DNA from: Ekhidna sp051379705
GTDB taxonomy: Bacteria > Bacteroidota > Bacteroidia > Cytophagales > Cyclobacteriaceae
DNA length: 64,000 nt
Assembly (NCBI RefSeq): GCF_051379705.1
Contig: NZ_CP179868.1
Span: forward strand, 2,480,001 to 2,544,000
Reading direction: 5' to 3'
This document shows, piece after piece, positions 8,705 through 18,900 of the stretch. The notes under the pieces are model-generated. The model was not told the origin of the DNA. It saw only the letters and a list, made by a program, of their open reading frames with translations, and made no database searches. A program made the position numbers and the translations under genes. Positions within the stretch are counted from its first letter, which is position 1; each line of letters begins with the position of its first letter.

Positions 8705-9340
8705 TTAATCCACAACAGGAGAACCACCGACAATCTTCTTGGATTGAACTTCACGCAATGATTCCTCGGTCATTCGAAAATAGAACTTGGCAAAATCCCG
8801 ATTGACCTTCACTTCTGAACAAATACCATTGGTATATGTATACAGGTTGATGCCATCTGCAGATTCCATCTCATATTGATGTTCGCCCACCTTGCTAAAT
8901 ACAAGATTTTCTCCAAACTGTGGTGAAAAAACTTCTTGACCATCATAAGGTTCTTCAAAGTAGATTGCTGCTACAGAATATTCAATTCGATCGTTAATTT
9001 TTGTTCTGGCGCCATTTAAATCAAGGGTGTATTTTTCACCGTCAAACCAGATTGTAGATTTCTTCTGAGTAGATCCATTCAATTGATTGTGAGTAAATTC
9101 CTTTATCAGCTGACCATACTTATATTCACTCGTGGATTCATAGTCCACTGTAAATGAAAACAGAATCCTAAAGGTGACTTTGCTTTCTATTTCATAATTA
9201 ACCTGGTTTTCAGACATCATTCGCTTTACCGTCATGTCTCCAAGTTTTTTACTTCCTTTTACCACATCATAGTGAAGCTTCTGCGCAATAGAAGTCTGGC
9301 AGACAATCAATGAAATTAGTATGGTAAAGGTTTTTATCAC
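8705..9340 (-). CDS. DUF6134 family secreted protein
   Basis: A 211-residue protein with a signal peptide (about 1-19, ending SIAQ). The mature part begins KLHYDVVKGSKKLGDMTVKR and is predicted beta-rich, resembling the DUF6134 family of Bacteroidota periplasmic proteins (related in outline to DUF3108-type proteins), whose function is unknown. There are no catalytic motifs I recognise. It is the first gene of a likely two-gene unit with the response regulator and is divergent from the hydrolase-OsmC fusion across 82 bases. Confidence 0.72.
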   Translation of the reverse strand: MIKTFTILISLIVCQTSIAQKLHYDVVKGSKKLGDMTVKRMMSENQVNYEIESKVTFRILFSFTVDYESTSEYKYGQLIKEFTHNQLNGSTQKKSTIWFDGEKYTLDLNGARTKINDRIEYSVAAIYFEEPYDGQEVFSPQFGENLVFSKVGEHQYEMESADGINLYTYTNGICSEVKVNRDFAKFYFRMTEESLREVQSKKIVGGSPVVD

Positions 9341-9422
9341 TTGGTAGAAATCATTTAGCTTAATGACAGGAATTATTTCAGAATGTTTCCGTGTTTAAGA
9401 TAGATCAAAAACACATCAACCC

Positions 9423-10631
9423 ATGAGATTTAAAAAAGTTAGTTTCAAAAATGCAGAAGGACATGAACTTTCTGGTCGATTAGATTTTCCATTGATCGGA
9501 AAACCAAAAGCTTACGTACTGTTTGCCCATTGCTTTACATGCTCAAAAAACCTAAAGTCTGTCGACCATATCAGTCAGGCATTTTCTCAACAAGGTATGG
9601 CCATTCTTCGATTTGATTTCACTGGCTTAGGTCAAAGTAAGGGTGATTTTGCAGATACTAATTTCTCATCAAATCTTTCGGATTTACATGATGCATATCG
9701 GTTTTTGGAAGATAACTATGAAGCACCTCAGATTATGGTTGGCCATTCGTTGGGAGGAGCTGCTGTCTTACACGTTTCCGGAGATCTTGAAAAGGTACGA
9801 GCCGTAGCTACAATTGGGGCACCCTCTACGCCGGATCATGTCAGTCACCTACTAGACAATGGGAGAGATGAACTTGAGAAAAAGGGAGAAGCGGAAGTAA
9901 ATATTGGAGGTAGAACCTTCAAAATGAAGAAGCAATTTTTGGATGATTTAGAAGCAAAAAAAGGGAAAAGTGTAATCAAGAATTTGAATAAATCCTTGTT
10001 GGTAATTCACTCACCTCAAGATACCATTGTAGGTATCAATAATGCCCAGGAAATTTATTTGGAAGCTATGCATCCGAAGAGCTTCGTTTCATTGGACGGA
10101 GCTGATCACCTTATGACCAAAGAAGGGGATGCCAAATATGCCGGGTCAATCATTGCAAACTGGGCCTCCAGATATATAGAAATAAACAAACAAGAAGAGG
10201 CGCCGGAAGGTGAAGTTTGGACACGTATTGGTGATAAAGGCTATACAACTGAGGTAATTGCAGGTAGTCACCTGATGGTTGCTGACGAACCACCAAGTGT
10301 GGGAGGAGATGACCAGGGACCCACACCTTATGGTTATTTACTTTCAGGATTAGGCGCTTGCACTGCGATGACACTTAGAATGTACGCGGATTACAAAAAA
10401 ATTCCTTTGGATGAGGTAGAGGTAAAACTGACACATGACAAAATCCATAAGGTGGATGGTGAGAATAGCGAAAGCTCGAAAGGAAAGATAGATCAGATCA
10501 AGCGGAAGATTAAAATCACAGGTGATTTAACTGACGAACAGCGCAAGCGACTCATTGAAATAGCCGATAGATGTCCGGTTCATAAAACCTTGGAAGGGAA
10601 GCCGGAGATTTTAACAGAGGAATATGAATAA
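9423..10631 (+). CDS. Bifunctional alpha/beta hydrolase and OsmC-like protein (natural fusion)
   Basis: The 402-residue protein has two domains. Residues 1-255 are an alpha/beta hydrolase with nucleophile elbow GHSLGGAA (near 105-115), a catalytic Asp in HSPQDTIV and His in GADHLMT. Residues 260-400 are an OsmC/Ohr-like fold with the reactive cysteine in SGLGACTAMTLRM (near 313) and the second in ADRCPVHKTL (near 385). OsmC proteins reduce organic hydroperoxides with thiols; the hydrolase may release substrates or cleave acyl/peroxy esters. The fusion is a recognised arrangement in Bacteroidota and other bacteria. The stop overlaps the following glycosyltransferase by 8 bases. Confidence 0.9.
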   Translation: MRFKKVSFKNAEGHELSGRLDFPLIGKPKAYVLFAHCFTCSKNLKSVDHISQAFSQQGMAILRFDFTGLGQSKGDFADTNFSSNLSDLHDAYRFLEDNYEAPQIMVGHSLGGAAVLHVSGDLEKVRAVATIGAPSTPDHVSHLLDNGRDELEKKGEAEVNIGGRTFKMKKQFLDDLEAKKGKSVIKNLNKSLLVIHSPQDTIVGINNAQEIYLEAMHPKSFVSLDGADHLMTKEGDAKYAGSIIANWASRYIEINKQEEAPEGEVWTRIGDKGYTTEVIAGSHLMVADEPPSVGGDDQGPTPYGYLLSGLGACTAMTLRMYADYKKIPLDEVEVKLTHDKIHKVDGENSESSKGKIDQIKRKIKITGDLTDEQRKRLIEIADRCPVHKTLEGKPEILTEEYE

Positions 10632-11514
10632 ACTGTCTGTAATTATAATGAGAGATTTGTTTCATGACTTTACTCCAAAAGGCATGGTAGAAGCTTTAGT
10701 TAGTCAATCACTAGCTAATGAAAATTTTGAAGTGATAATTCCGCTTACTAATGAATCAGATATTTATGAAACAATAGCAAAAGATCTGGAAAAGTCGAAA
10801 ATTAAATCTAGACCTATCTATACTGATTTTAGTAGTAGGTCTAAGATGGCTAATTTGGCCATTAAGGAGGCAGAGGGAAGTATAATTTTATTTCTAGCTG
10901 AAGATTTCGTTCCTGAAGAACATTTGTTACTTAGTCACTATGAGGCTCATACAATAGATACGAGCTGTGATATTGTCGTGTATGGACCTGCAAGTTTTCC
11001 AAAATATATTACAGAAAAATCAGACTTTGCGAAGTGGCTGGATGAAAGTGGCCACCTTCTAGGTGTAAATTTCACCAAAGACATCCCGACTAATTCTTTT
11101 TACTTTTATTTTGGAAATTCAAGTATTAAGAAGTCTTTGATAGATGAATTGGGACCTATAAATGAAGAGCTACCATATCCCTGTTTTGATGACTATGAAT
11201 ACGGAGTTCGAATGAAAAAAATGGGCGTCCAAAGCAAGTACGAGCCCCTTGCAAGAGCCGTGCATGATCATGCGCTTGATGAAAAAGAAAGGGCAATGGC
11301 TATGTATCAGGCGGGTTATTCATCAGGAATTTTAAACAATACGTTCATGGATGGCGCAAGACACCTAGCTAATCAATTAGTCAAATTTGTTCTGTTCTTT
11401 TTAAAGAGGTTGACAGGGAAGAAAGAAAATGTTTGGACGCATCGGCTACACACCAGCTACATAAAAGGCATTATTAATTTCTATTTTTTGAAATATTTCA
11501 AAAAAGCTGATTGA
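10624..11514 (+). CDS. Family 2-like glycosyltransferase
   Basis: The 296-residue protein has a GT-A-like fold: an N-terminal nucleotide-binding region (SVIIMRDLF; repeated hydrophobic strands), a degenerate DXD-like LAEDF near residue 95 and an acceptor/metal region FDDYEYGVRMKKMG near 190. The C-terminal third is helical and basic. It overlaps the preceding OsmC fusion by 8 bases, so it is translated from the same transcript although unrelated in role, and its 3' end overlaps the convergent sulfotransferase by 34 bases. Donor and acceptor are unknown. The sequence is more AT-rich than its neighbours. Confidence 0.8.
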   Translation: MNKLSVIIMRDLFHDFTPKGMVEALVSQSLANENFEVIIPLTNESDIYETIAKDLEKSKIKSRPIYTDFSSRSKMANLAIKEAEGSIILFLAEDFVPEEHLLLSHYEAHTIDTSCDIVVYGPASFPKYITEKSDFAKWLDESGHLLGVNFTKDIPTNSFYFYFGNSSIKKSLIDELGPINEELPYPCFDDYEYGVRMKKMGVQSKYEPLARAVHDHALDEKERAMAMYQAGYSSGILNNTFMDGARHLANQLVKFVLFFLKRLTGKKENVWTHRLHTSYIKGIINFYFLKYFKKAD

Positions 11515-12368
11515 AATTGAGCTTCTTTCTTAAGTTTTAAATTAGCCATTGAAGCTACTCTATACTGCTGAATCTTATTGATTAATCTATCAAAAGGAGA
11601 ATGAGTATTGGAGGCATAAAAATTTCTATTACCATGATGAGTTTCCAGCAAACTCTTGAATTTAACAACTACCTGTTCGTACAGAAATAAATCCAAAGTA
11701 TTTCGCTTGTTTATTTCTCGTATTATATCCTTCGAGATTGTGTGCTCTGATTTAGGCTTCTGATTCAGAATTTGATATGTAAATGGCTTCCAGTTTAATT
11801 GGACGCTGGCGATAGCTAGAAAATCTTCAAATTGATCTGTCGTACCGCATAAATCAATTTTAGTTGTAACAAGTTTGACAATTTCTTTTTTTGCCAAGTC
11901 ATGATTTTTTAAAATTTCCAGATCGTTAAAGAATAAGCTCCGTACTTGAGGATTTGGATAATAATCAGATTCACTTCGAACAAAATCATTGAGACTGACA
12001 TATGAACTAATTTCTTTATTAGATGGAGAATTAGATTTGTTTCTTAAATGATGAAAATACAAAGAGGGGACTTGCTCATGAGGTTTTCTCACTAGTAACA
12101 TCTTTTTAAAACTTGGACCTAGTTCGTCTACCAATGGGCTGATTTGGTGGCCAGAAATCGCTTGGAATATTGCTCTTTTTTTTGGAGGAATCTGGCGGAA
12201 AATATCTATAGGATTTAAAGATGAATTTGATTGTTTAAGGATAATATCATTCCTTAGCCATAAGAATTTCATTTTATAGATGTGGTTAAGTATGAAATTT
12301 ATTGTTGTTCCCCCTGTCTTTGGAACATGCAAAAAGATTACCGAATTGACACCCATTAAGGAAAACAC
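11481..12368 (-). CDS. Sulfotransferase family protein
   Basis: The 295-residue protein opens with FLHVPKTGGTTINFIL, the PAPS-binding 5'-phosphosulfate loop of membrane/carbohydrate sulfotransferases (Sulfotransfer_2 type). A second PAPS contact may be LLVRKPHEQVPSLYFHH near residue 95, the usual RxPxxRxxSxYxH region, here with Glu-Gln-Val in place of the Arg part. The likely substrate is a cell-surface glycan made by the flanking glycosyltransferases, which is an inference from context. The start could also be Met5 (12356). It overlaps the glycosyltransferase at its 3' end and starts two bases from the divergent second one. Confidence 0.82.
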   Translation of the reverse strand: MFSLMGVNSVIFLHVPKTGGTTINFILNHIYKMKFLWLRNDIILKQSNSSLNPIDIFRQIPPKKRAIFQAISGHQISPLVDELGPSFKKMLLVRKPHEQVPSLYFHHLRNKSNSPSNKEISSYVSLNDFVRSESDYYPNPQVRSLFFNDLEILKNHDLAKKEIVKLVTTKIDLCGTTDQFEDFLAIASVQLNWKPFTYQILNQKPKSEHTISKDIIREINKRNTLDLFLYEQVVVKFKSLLETHHGNRNFYASNTHSPFDRLINKIQQYRVASMANLKLKKEAQFQSAFLKYFKK

Positions 12369-12370
12369 TT

Positions 12371-13378
12371 TTGTCTCATAAAGATAACATAACGGTCGTG
12401 ATCTTAACCTATGGAGGTAGAGAGTTCATATTTGAGGTTTTAGACTATTTGAATGGCCTAAAGGAAGTTATGGATATCGTTGTAGTCTCGAATGGACAAA
12501 TTTTTAGAACTACTAAAGATTTAAACCCAAATCTTCACATAATAAACACCCCTAAAAATATAGGATCAGCGGCTGGATACTCTATAGGGCTAGACAAAGC
12601 CAAGGAAATTAAAAATAAGTTCACTTGGCTGCTAGATGATGATAATTTGCCTGAAAAAGATGCCTTATATCAACTATTGAAAGTTTGGTATGATAACAAT
12701 TTTTGCTCGAAAACACATCCTGTTGCTCTACAATGTTTTAGAACATCTCAATTTGCATATAAAAATCTCTTCGGCAGCCAAGAATTGAACTTGCTCCCAC
12801 GTAAAAACGCTTTTATGTGTTTTCACTTCAAAAGAATTTTGAGAATATTTTTTAATAGAATTAATCCTCCTTTGTATTCAAAACAATTTAAGAAAAAAAT
12901 TCTTTATCCAAGCAATGCTGCTTTTTATGGAGGCTTATTTGTGAAAACTAAAACGTTATTTGCTATACCACCTCCAGAGTCAAAATATTTCATGTATATT
13001 GATGATATTGAATTCACCAATAATATTAAAAGGATGGGGGGTGAAATTTTTGTTGTCACCAATAGTGTGATTAATGATCTTGACTACTCTCTGGATTTGG
13101 ACTCCAAAAGAAAGTTTCTGTATCATCCAATTCTAGATTTTTCAACGAACCTAAAGGCTTTCCACTTTTCAAAAAATATTTATTATTTCACAATTTCACG
13201 TCTGGTGACTAACCGTATTGTATATGAAATAAACAAAGTTATTTTCATGGCCATTATTCGAACCTTTACAATAATCAGAAAAAAGAAATATCGATTTCGT
13301 GTATTCTTAGCGGGATTGAGGTCAGGGGCAGAGTTGTTTGAAAGTGTAAAGCCAAATAGTATTAGCGAATTAAATTGA
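12371..13378 (+). CDS. Family 2 glycosyltransferase (rhamnosyl/galactofuranosyl-transferase-like)
   Basis: A 335-residue GT2 protein. TVVILTYGGREFIFEVLDYL is the nucleotide-sugar strand; LDDDN near residue 88 is the DXD metal site; YIDDIEFTNNIKRMGG near 215 carries the acidic catalytic region; a helical, basic C-terminus follows. The layout resembles rhamnosyltransferase and GlfT2-like enzymes that extend surface polysaccharides. The start codon is TTG at 12371, only two bases from the start of the divergent sulfotransferase, so both promoters must overlap the opposing coding regions. It is AT-rich and part of a small accessory surface-glycan patch. Confidence 0.82.
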   Translation: MSHKDNITVVILTYGGREFIFEVLDYLNGLKEVMDIVVVSNGQIFRTTKDLNPNLHIINTPKNIGSAAGYSIGLDKAKEIKNKFTWLLDDDNLPEKDALYQLLKVWYDNNFCSKTHPVALQCFRTSQFAYKNLFGSQELNLLPRKNAFMCFHFKRILRIFFNRINPPLYSKQFKKKILYPSNAAFYGGLFVKTKTLFAIPPPESKYFMYIDDIEFTNNIKRMGGEIFVVTNSVINDLDYSLDLDSKRKFLYHPILDFSTNLKAFHFSKNIYYFTISRLVTNRIVYEINKVIFMAIIRTFTIIRKKKYRFRVFLAGLRSGAELFESVKPNSISELN

Positions 13379-13452
13379 ATTATTTATTGACGGATTCTGT
13401 ATTCTACTGCATGTAGAACCCTACTAACCCATCAAGTTTTTATTTTCGATAC

Positions 13453-13761
13453 TTATAGATCGTCTTCCTCATCATCTGAGTGACGATCTTCATATTCCTC
13501 CTTCACCTCGTCACGAAGGTTGCCATCATCATCATAATCGTCATCGTCTGCGATAAGATTAGTCGCTTCTTCACGCGTCATTTTCACCAGATAGTACTTT
13601 TCTTCTGTTTCAAAAGGTAGTCCACTTTGATAAATGCCATCTTTATTCACAAACTTGATAAGGTAATCTTCAAACCCTTCAGGGTAAGCTAGTTTTATTT
13701 GCTCTTGAATTTCCTGATCCAGTGCTTCAAATGCTTTTAAAACCCGTGGTTTATTGTTCAT
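13453..13761 (-). CDS. Hypothetical acidic protein
   Basis: A 102-residue protein of unknown function. The N-terminal half (VLKAFEALDQEIQEQIKLAYP, then LIKFVNKDGIYQSGLPFETEE) looks globular; the last 35 residues are extremely acidic (DDDDYDDDGNL ... DDEEDDL) and probably disordered. The acidic tail could hold a basic partner or divalent ions. I believe similar proteins occur widely in Bacteroidota, but recognise no family. It is flanked by the glycan patch on one side and a membrane-anchored hypothetical gene 47 bases upstream on the same strand. Confidence 0.65.
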   Translation of the reverse strand: MNNKPRVLKAFEALDQEIQEQIKLAYPEGFEDYLIKFVNKDGIYQSGLPFETEEKYYLVKMTREEATNLIADDDDYDDDGNLRDEVKEEYEDRHSDDEEDDL

Positions 13762-13808
13762 TGGACTAATGTAAAATAGGATTTTGAAAAATCACATAGT
13801 AGGGATTA

Positions 13809-14537
13809 CTAAATCTGCTCCGCATTGAGTTTAAGCAGTACGCTTTCATATCTTTCAAGTAACTGATTTTCCATTGAAAACATATCTTCTAAAGCAGATT
13901 GTATTTGCCCGGAATCACTGTATAAGATTTTAAGCGCCATGTCTGTTGTGCTTTTATAGTCTTCAAACTGAGAGTTTATTCTTCCCAGTATGCTGATCAA
14001 ATCATAATCCAATTCAATTAACGTATTTGTGGCCTGGGCAATTTGCCAGGAGTTATTACTGATTTCTGCGGATCGTAACACGATATTCCCTGCTCCATAG
14101 ACAAATAAGCTATCATTTTTGATAACTATTGTGCTCAAAGCATCGCCCATTCTGAGGTATCTCGATTCATTATCTCGGATAATTTCTATAGGATCCACAT
14201 AGTTGGAAGATGAGGAGTAGACTTGACTCCTCACGAAAGATGATAGTTCTTTATCAATGTGTGGATTGAATGGGAGTACGGAAAGCGGTGTACTAATCAT
14301 TGTGTGTTCTCCATTTCTTATGTTGGTTAAGAGACTATCATGGTAGCTAATTACCTTCTTCAATTTCTCAATGTTTTTTTCAGTCTCACTTTTCAAAGAA
14401 ATTTTAACTCGCTCGACCAACTGATCTTTTTTTACTTGTAGACGCCACTCTGAAAGAGCTAGGGCAAGTGAGACGGTGAAAACAATTAAGACAGCCTCTA
14501 TCGCAAGGTGCCTCAAATTAAGTTTGGGCTTATCCAT
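13809..14537 (-). CDS. Hypothetical membrane-anchored protein
   Basis: A 242-residue protein with one N-terminal transmembrane helix (about residues 12-28, AIEAVLIVFTVSLALAL) and a mostly helical remainder, probably periplasmic. The layout resembles DUF6090-type single-pass proteins of Bacteroidota (an N-terminal anchor ending in an LxxxxW motif, here LALSEWR), but the match is by outline only. No catalytic motif is visible. It lies 70 bases downstream of DUF1835, possibly at the end of the ileS operon. Confidence 0.6.
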   Translation of the reverse strand: MDKPKLNLRHLAIEAVLIVFTVSLALALSEWRLQVKKDQLVERVKISLKSETEKNIEKLKKVISYHDSLLTNIRNGEHTMISTPLSVLPFNPHIDKELSSFVRSQVYSSSSNYVDPIEIIRDNESRYLRMGDALSTIVIKNDSLFVYGAGNIVLRSAEISNNSWQIAQATNTLIELDYDLISILGRINSQFEDYKSTTDMALKILYSDSGQIQSALEDMFSMENQLLERYESVLLKLNAEQI

Positions 14538-14607
14538 ATTTTAGATTTCAATCGACTTAAATGTAAACCATTGTCCATGATACGGACAAATCAGAGAGCG
14601 GATAGCC

Positions 14608-15336
14608 TTATTGGTTGATCACCTTATCAAAGATTCTTTTGATCTGTAAATCTCCAAAACCAAAAATGGGTGCCCTTTTGCAGAATTCACGAAATACAAC
14701 TCCAAAATCCTGTGTAGATTTTTCCTTAATAATATCACGAATGATCTGCTCTGGCACGCTTGGCTTTTCGCCATTTGGAAGCCTATCGAAGTGTGCACTT
14801 ATTGCTTCCATGACAAATGGAAAATCTGTGTGCATCTGCACTCCAAGTTTAAGAAGTCTTTCGATATGATTGTTTCGGTAAGCAAACCATAGCAATGCAA
14901 ATTGATTAACGTTTACCTGGGTTAAATTTTGTCTGTTATTATAAGTAGAAACTAACTGATCTTGTGATAATCCTCCAAAACCATATCTAAGAGAATCTTT
15001 CGGCATCACCAGGAATACCTTTACCCTCTTCAGATACAGGAGGCTGCAGATAAACCACAAATTGACCTGACAAAAGAGATCCTCTTCAAACCAAAGGTTA
15101 ACCTCTCCTTCAGTAATTGAATTGATCGCTTTAATCTCGTTGGCAGCTTTATCGTAATTTTCACCAAAAGAGTCGTTGATAAACTCCGCTCTCAGCTCAA
15201 TAAGCTCATCTAAAGTTTTTGCATCAACCGGACCATCGACCAGGCATTCTCTGGCAACTCGTACTTCTCCCAGAATAAGATCTTTTGGAAATTGCTCCTT
15301 GAGTGCGTCACCGTTGAGAATGTGGATTTGGTTCAA
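14608..15336 (-). CDS. DUF1835 domain-containing protein
   Basis: A 242-residue protein beginning MNQIHILNGDALKEQFPKDL, followed by GEVRVARECLVDGPV, which is the DUF1835 signature (the family's NGDS and W.E.L..GP motifs). The function of this domain is not established. It starts three bases after the lspA stop, so it is in the ileS-lspA operon. The C-terminal half is helical with no recognised motif. Confidence 0.78.
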   Translation of the reverse strand: MNQIHILNGDALKEQFPKDLILGEVRVARECLVDGPVDAKTLDELIELRAEFINDSFGENYDKAANEIKAINSITEGEVNLWFEEDLFCQVNLWFICSLLYLKRVKVFLVMPKDSLRYGFGGLSQDQLVSTYNNRQNLTQVNVNQFALLWFAYRNNHIERLLKLGVQMHTDFPFVMEAISAHFDRLPNGEKPSVPEQIIRDIIKEKSTQDFGVVFREFCKRAPIFGFGDLQIKRIFDKVINQ

Positions 15337-15339
15337 GGT

Positions 15340-15975
15340 TTATTCATTTAAGTTTTGCTCCACTTCAGTGTTGACCACCGTTTCAGTTTCTTCTTTTTTA
15401 AAGTAGCGCTTTTGAAAAACGATAATGAAACAGATGGCAGTAAATATTGCCGCGTCGGCAATGTTAAATACAGGCCAAAGGGCCATATAATCACCGCCCA
15501 GTAGAGGAAGCCAGTTGGGCAAATAACCCTCCCAAATATCGATGTAAAACATGTCAATCACCTGACCATGAAACCAACGGCTGGGTGCATCATATGGCGC
15601 ATTATCAAACCATACTCCATAAAAAATAGAGTCTACCAAGTTTCCGATTGCTCCGCCTAGAATCAATGCGATACAGATGATCAAACCTTTGTTAGCTTCC
15701 TTGGTAATAAGTGAATAGAGATAGTATCCAATGGCAATCATGGCTCCTATCCTAAATACTGTCAGAATAAGTTTGCCGTACTCGAAATCCAGCTTCATGC
15801 CGAACGCCATCCCGGGGTTGGTCAAATAGTGGAGTTTGAACCATGAGCCGAAGATCATGATCTGACCTTTGCTGCCCATGTCCATGTTGTAGTATACTAC
15901 CATCTTTACTACCTGGTCCAAAATGATCACCAAAACGCTGATCAGGAAATATTTAAGGACTTGATTCTTCATCAA
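15340..15975 (-). CDS. lspA: Lipoprotein signal peptidase (signal peptidase II)
   Basis: A 211-residue inner-membrane aspartyl protease that cleaves diacylglyceryl-prolipoproteins. It has four predicted transmembrane helices and the family motifs LDQVVKMVVYY (near residue 20), ILGGAIGNLVDSIFYGVWFD with the first catalytic Asp (near 113) and WPVFNIADAAIF with the second (near 170). It is longer than E. coli LspA because of a loop insertion before the last helix and a charged tail, as seen in Bacteroidota. It overlaps ileS by 4 bases. The dksA-like gene often found between ileS and lspA in this phylum is absent. Confidence 0.95.
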   Translation of the reverse strand: MMKNQVLKYFLISVLVIILDQVVKMVVYYNMDMGSKGQIMIFGSWFKLHYLTNPGMAFGMKLDFEYGKLILTVFRIGAMIAIGYYLYSLITKEANKGLIICIALILGGAIGNLVDSIFYGVWFDNAPYDAPSRWFHGQVIDMFYIDIWEGYLPNWLPLLGGDYMALWPVFNIADAAIFTAICFIIVFQKRYFKKEETETVVNTEVEQNLNE

Positions 15976-18900
15976 TTTGCTACTTCTATTTGTACGTTTA
16001 TTCCAATTCCATCAATGTCAAATTGCTCTCCGGCACTCGAGTCTTGTGCTTCCAGAGAAACAGCCTGAGTCTCAGTTTTTATATAATCAGCAAAATCGGC
16101 TAGCGCGTTGCTCATCATGTCATCTGAGGTGGCATATTTCACGGCAATTTTATCCTGAACTTCCAGGCCTTTATCTTTTCTTAGGTTTTGAATACGATTC
16201 ACAACATCCCGGCTCAGTCCTTCTTTCTTCAGCTCATCGGTAATCGTGATGTCAAGTGCCACAGTCAGGCCGCCTTCAGAAGCAACTAACCATCCTGGAA
16301 TATCCTGTGAGGTAATCTCTACATCTTCCAATGTTAGATCGATGGATTCCCCATCTACATCGATTGTAAATGAATTATCTCTTTCAATGGTTGCAATATC
16401 ATCTTTGCCAAAGGCATTTATGATGGCTGATATGGCTTTCATTTTAGGGCCATGGGCTTGACCTAATTTTCTGAAATTAGGTTTAATGGTTTTCACCAAA
16501 ATACCAGACGCATCATCCACGTATTCAACCTCTTTAACATTGATCTCTGTTTTTATCAATTCTTCAACAGCCTCAATTCGCTTCCTTACTTCTGGCTTAA
16601 GTATGGGAATTAATACCTTCTGAAGCGGCTGTCTCACTTTGATCTTTTCTTTCTTTCGCAACGAATGCACCAACGAAGAAATGTTTTGAGCAAAGTGCAT
16701 ACTTTCTGTCAATTCATGATCCACCTTGCTTTCGTCGTATTTTGTTAGGTGACTCAAATGCACCGACTCATATTTCAGAGGTGTATCATTCTTTACTGCT
16801 GATTCCCGAATTGCATCCGTCAGGTTTTTGTATAGCCATTCTGAGTAAAACGGCGCTATCGGGCTCATAAGTTGAGCAGAAACCATCAGGCATTCATAGA
16901 GTGTTTCATAAGCTGCTTTCTTATCGTCATTCAACTCACTTCTCCAAAACCGTTTACGTGACAATCGTACGTACCAGTTAGACAATTGGTCATTGACAAA
17001 ATCCTGTATTGCTCTTGCGGCTTTGGTTGGCTCATAGTCTTCATAATATGAGGTGACGTTTCTTATGAGAATCTGTAGCTCGGACAGAATCCATCGGTCA
17101 AACCTCGGACGATCCGAAACAGGAGTCACATTCATTTCATCCATCTGGAAGCCATCCAAATTCGCATATAGCGCAAAGAATGAATAGGTATTGGTGAGAG
17201 TTCCAAAGAATTTGCGTTGAACTTCTGCCACGCCTTCCAAATCAAACTTTAGGTTATCCCAAGGATTGGCATTGGCTATCATGTACCAGCGGGTAGGATC
17301 CGCACCATATTGATCCAGTGTCTCAAATGGATTGATGGCATTGCCCAGTCGCTTGGACATTTTATTGCCATTCTTATCCAGTACGAGACCATTGGCAATT
17401 ACATTTTTGTAAGCCACGCTATCATTGAGCAGTACAGCGATCGCATGAAGTGTAAAGAACCAACCACGTGTTTGATCTACACCTTCGGCAATAAAGTCCG
17501 CAGGATAGTTAGACTTATATGTGTCTTCGTTTTCGAATGGATAGTGCCATTGTGCGTACGGCATAGCACCTGAATCAAACCAAACATCAATAAGGTCTGA
17601 CTCACGCATCATTTTTTGTCCGGAATCACTTACAAGGATTACATCGTCTACATAAGGTCTGTGAAGATCAAAGTCATCAGGCAAATCCGCACTCATAAAG
17701 CCTGCCTCAGCAGCTTTGTGAACTTCTTGTTGAAGCTCTTCAATGCTACCGATACACTTCATTTCCGTGCGATCTTCTGTCACCCAAATAGGTAAAGGTG
17801 TTCCCCAAAATCTGGATCGGCTCAAGTTCCAATCCACAAGGTTTTCCAGCCAGTTTCCAAAACGTCCGGTTCCTGTAGATTCAGGCTTCCAGTTGATGGT
17901 TTTGTTGAGGTCTACCAGACGATCCTTTAATGCTGTGGTTTTAATAAACCAGGAATCTAATGGGTAGTATAGTATCGGCTTGTCAGTTCTCCAGCAATGA
18001 GGATAGGAGTGAACGTACTTTTCTACTTTAAACGCTTTATTATCCTCTTTTAATTTTATGGCGATAAGAACATCAGTCGGTTTGAATTCTGGATTGCTCC
18101 TTTCCTCATCACTGTAGTATTCTTCCTTGACAAATTTCCCGGCAAAATCGGTTACTTCTTCAACGAAACGTCCTTGCTTATCAACTAAAGGAACATCCTG
18201 CCCCTTTTCGTCTTTGATCATGACAGATGGAACGCCAGCTTGCTGAGTTACTCTAAAGTCATCTGCACCAAAAACTGATGCGGTGTGTACAACACCTGTA
18301 CCGTCTTCAGTAGAGACGAAATCACCCGGGATTACTCTGAAGGCTTTTTCTTCTAACTCATCATTGGTGACGTATGACATCAATTGCTCATACTTGACCT
18401 CTAGAATATCAGATCCCTTAAATTCCTGAACGATCTCAAATGGAATTAATTTGTCACCTTGCTTATAATCTTCGAGCGAAAGATTCTTTGCTTTTTCTGA
18501 AAAGAATTTGCCTACAAGGTCTTTTGCAAGGATAACCGATACAGGCTCATGAGAATATTGGTTAAACGAGCACACCTTTACGTAGGTGATTTTTTCACCG
18601 ACAGCCAATGCACAGTTGGATGGCAAGGTCCATGGTGTGGTTGTCCAAGCGATTATTCTGACATCTTCAGTATCATTTTCAAAAAGAAATGAAGAACGAT
18701 CATTCTTTTTCACTTTGAACTGAGCAATCACTGAAGTATCCTTCACGTCTCTATACGTGCCCGGCTGATTCAACTCATGTGAGCTAAGGCCTGTGCCTGC
18801 TGCTGGAGAATAAGGTTGAACAGTGTAGCCTTTATACAATAGGTCTTTGTCGTAAAGTCGCTTTAGCAAATTCCAAACAGACTCAATGTATTCTTTCTCA

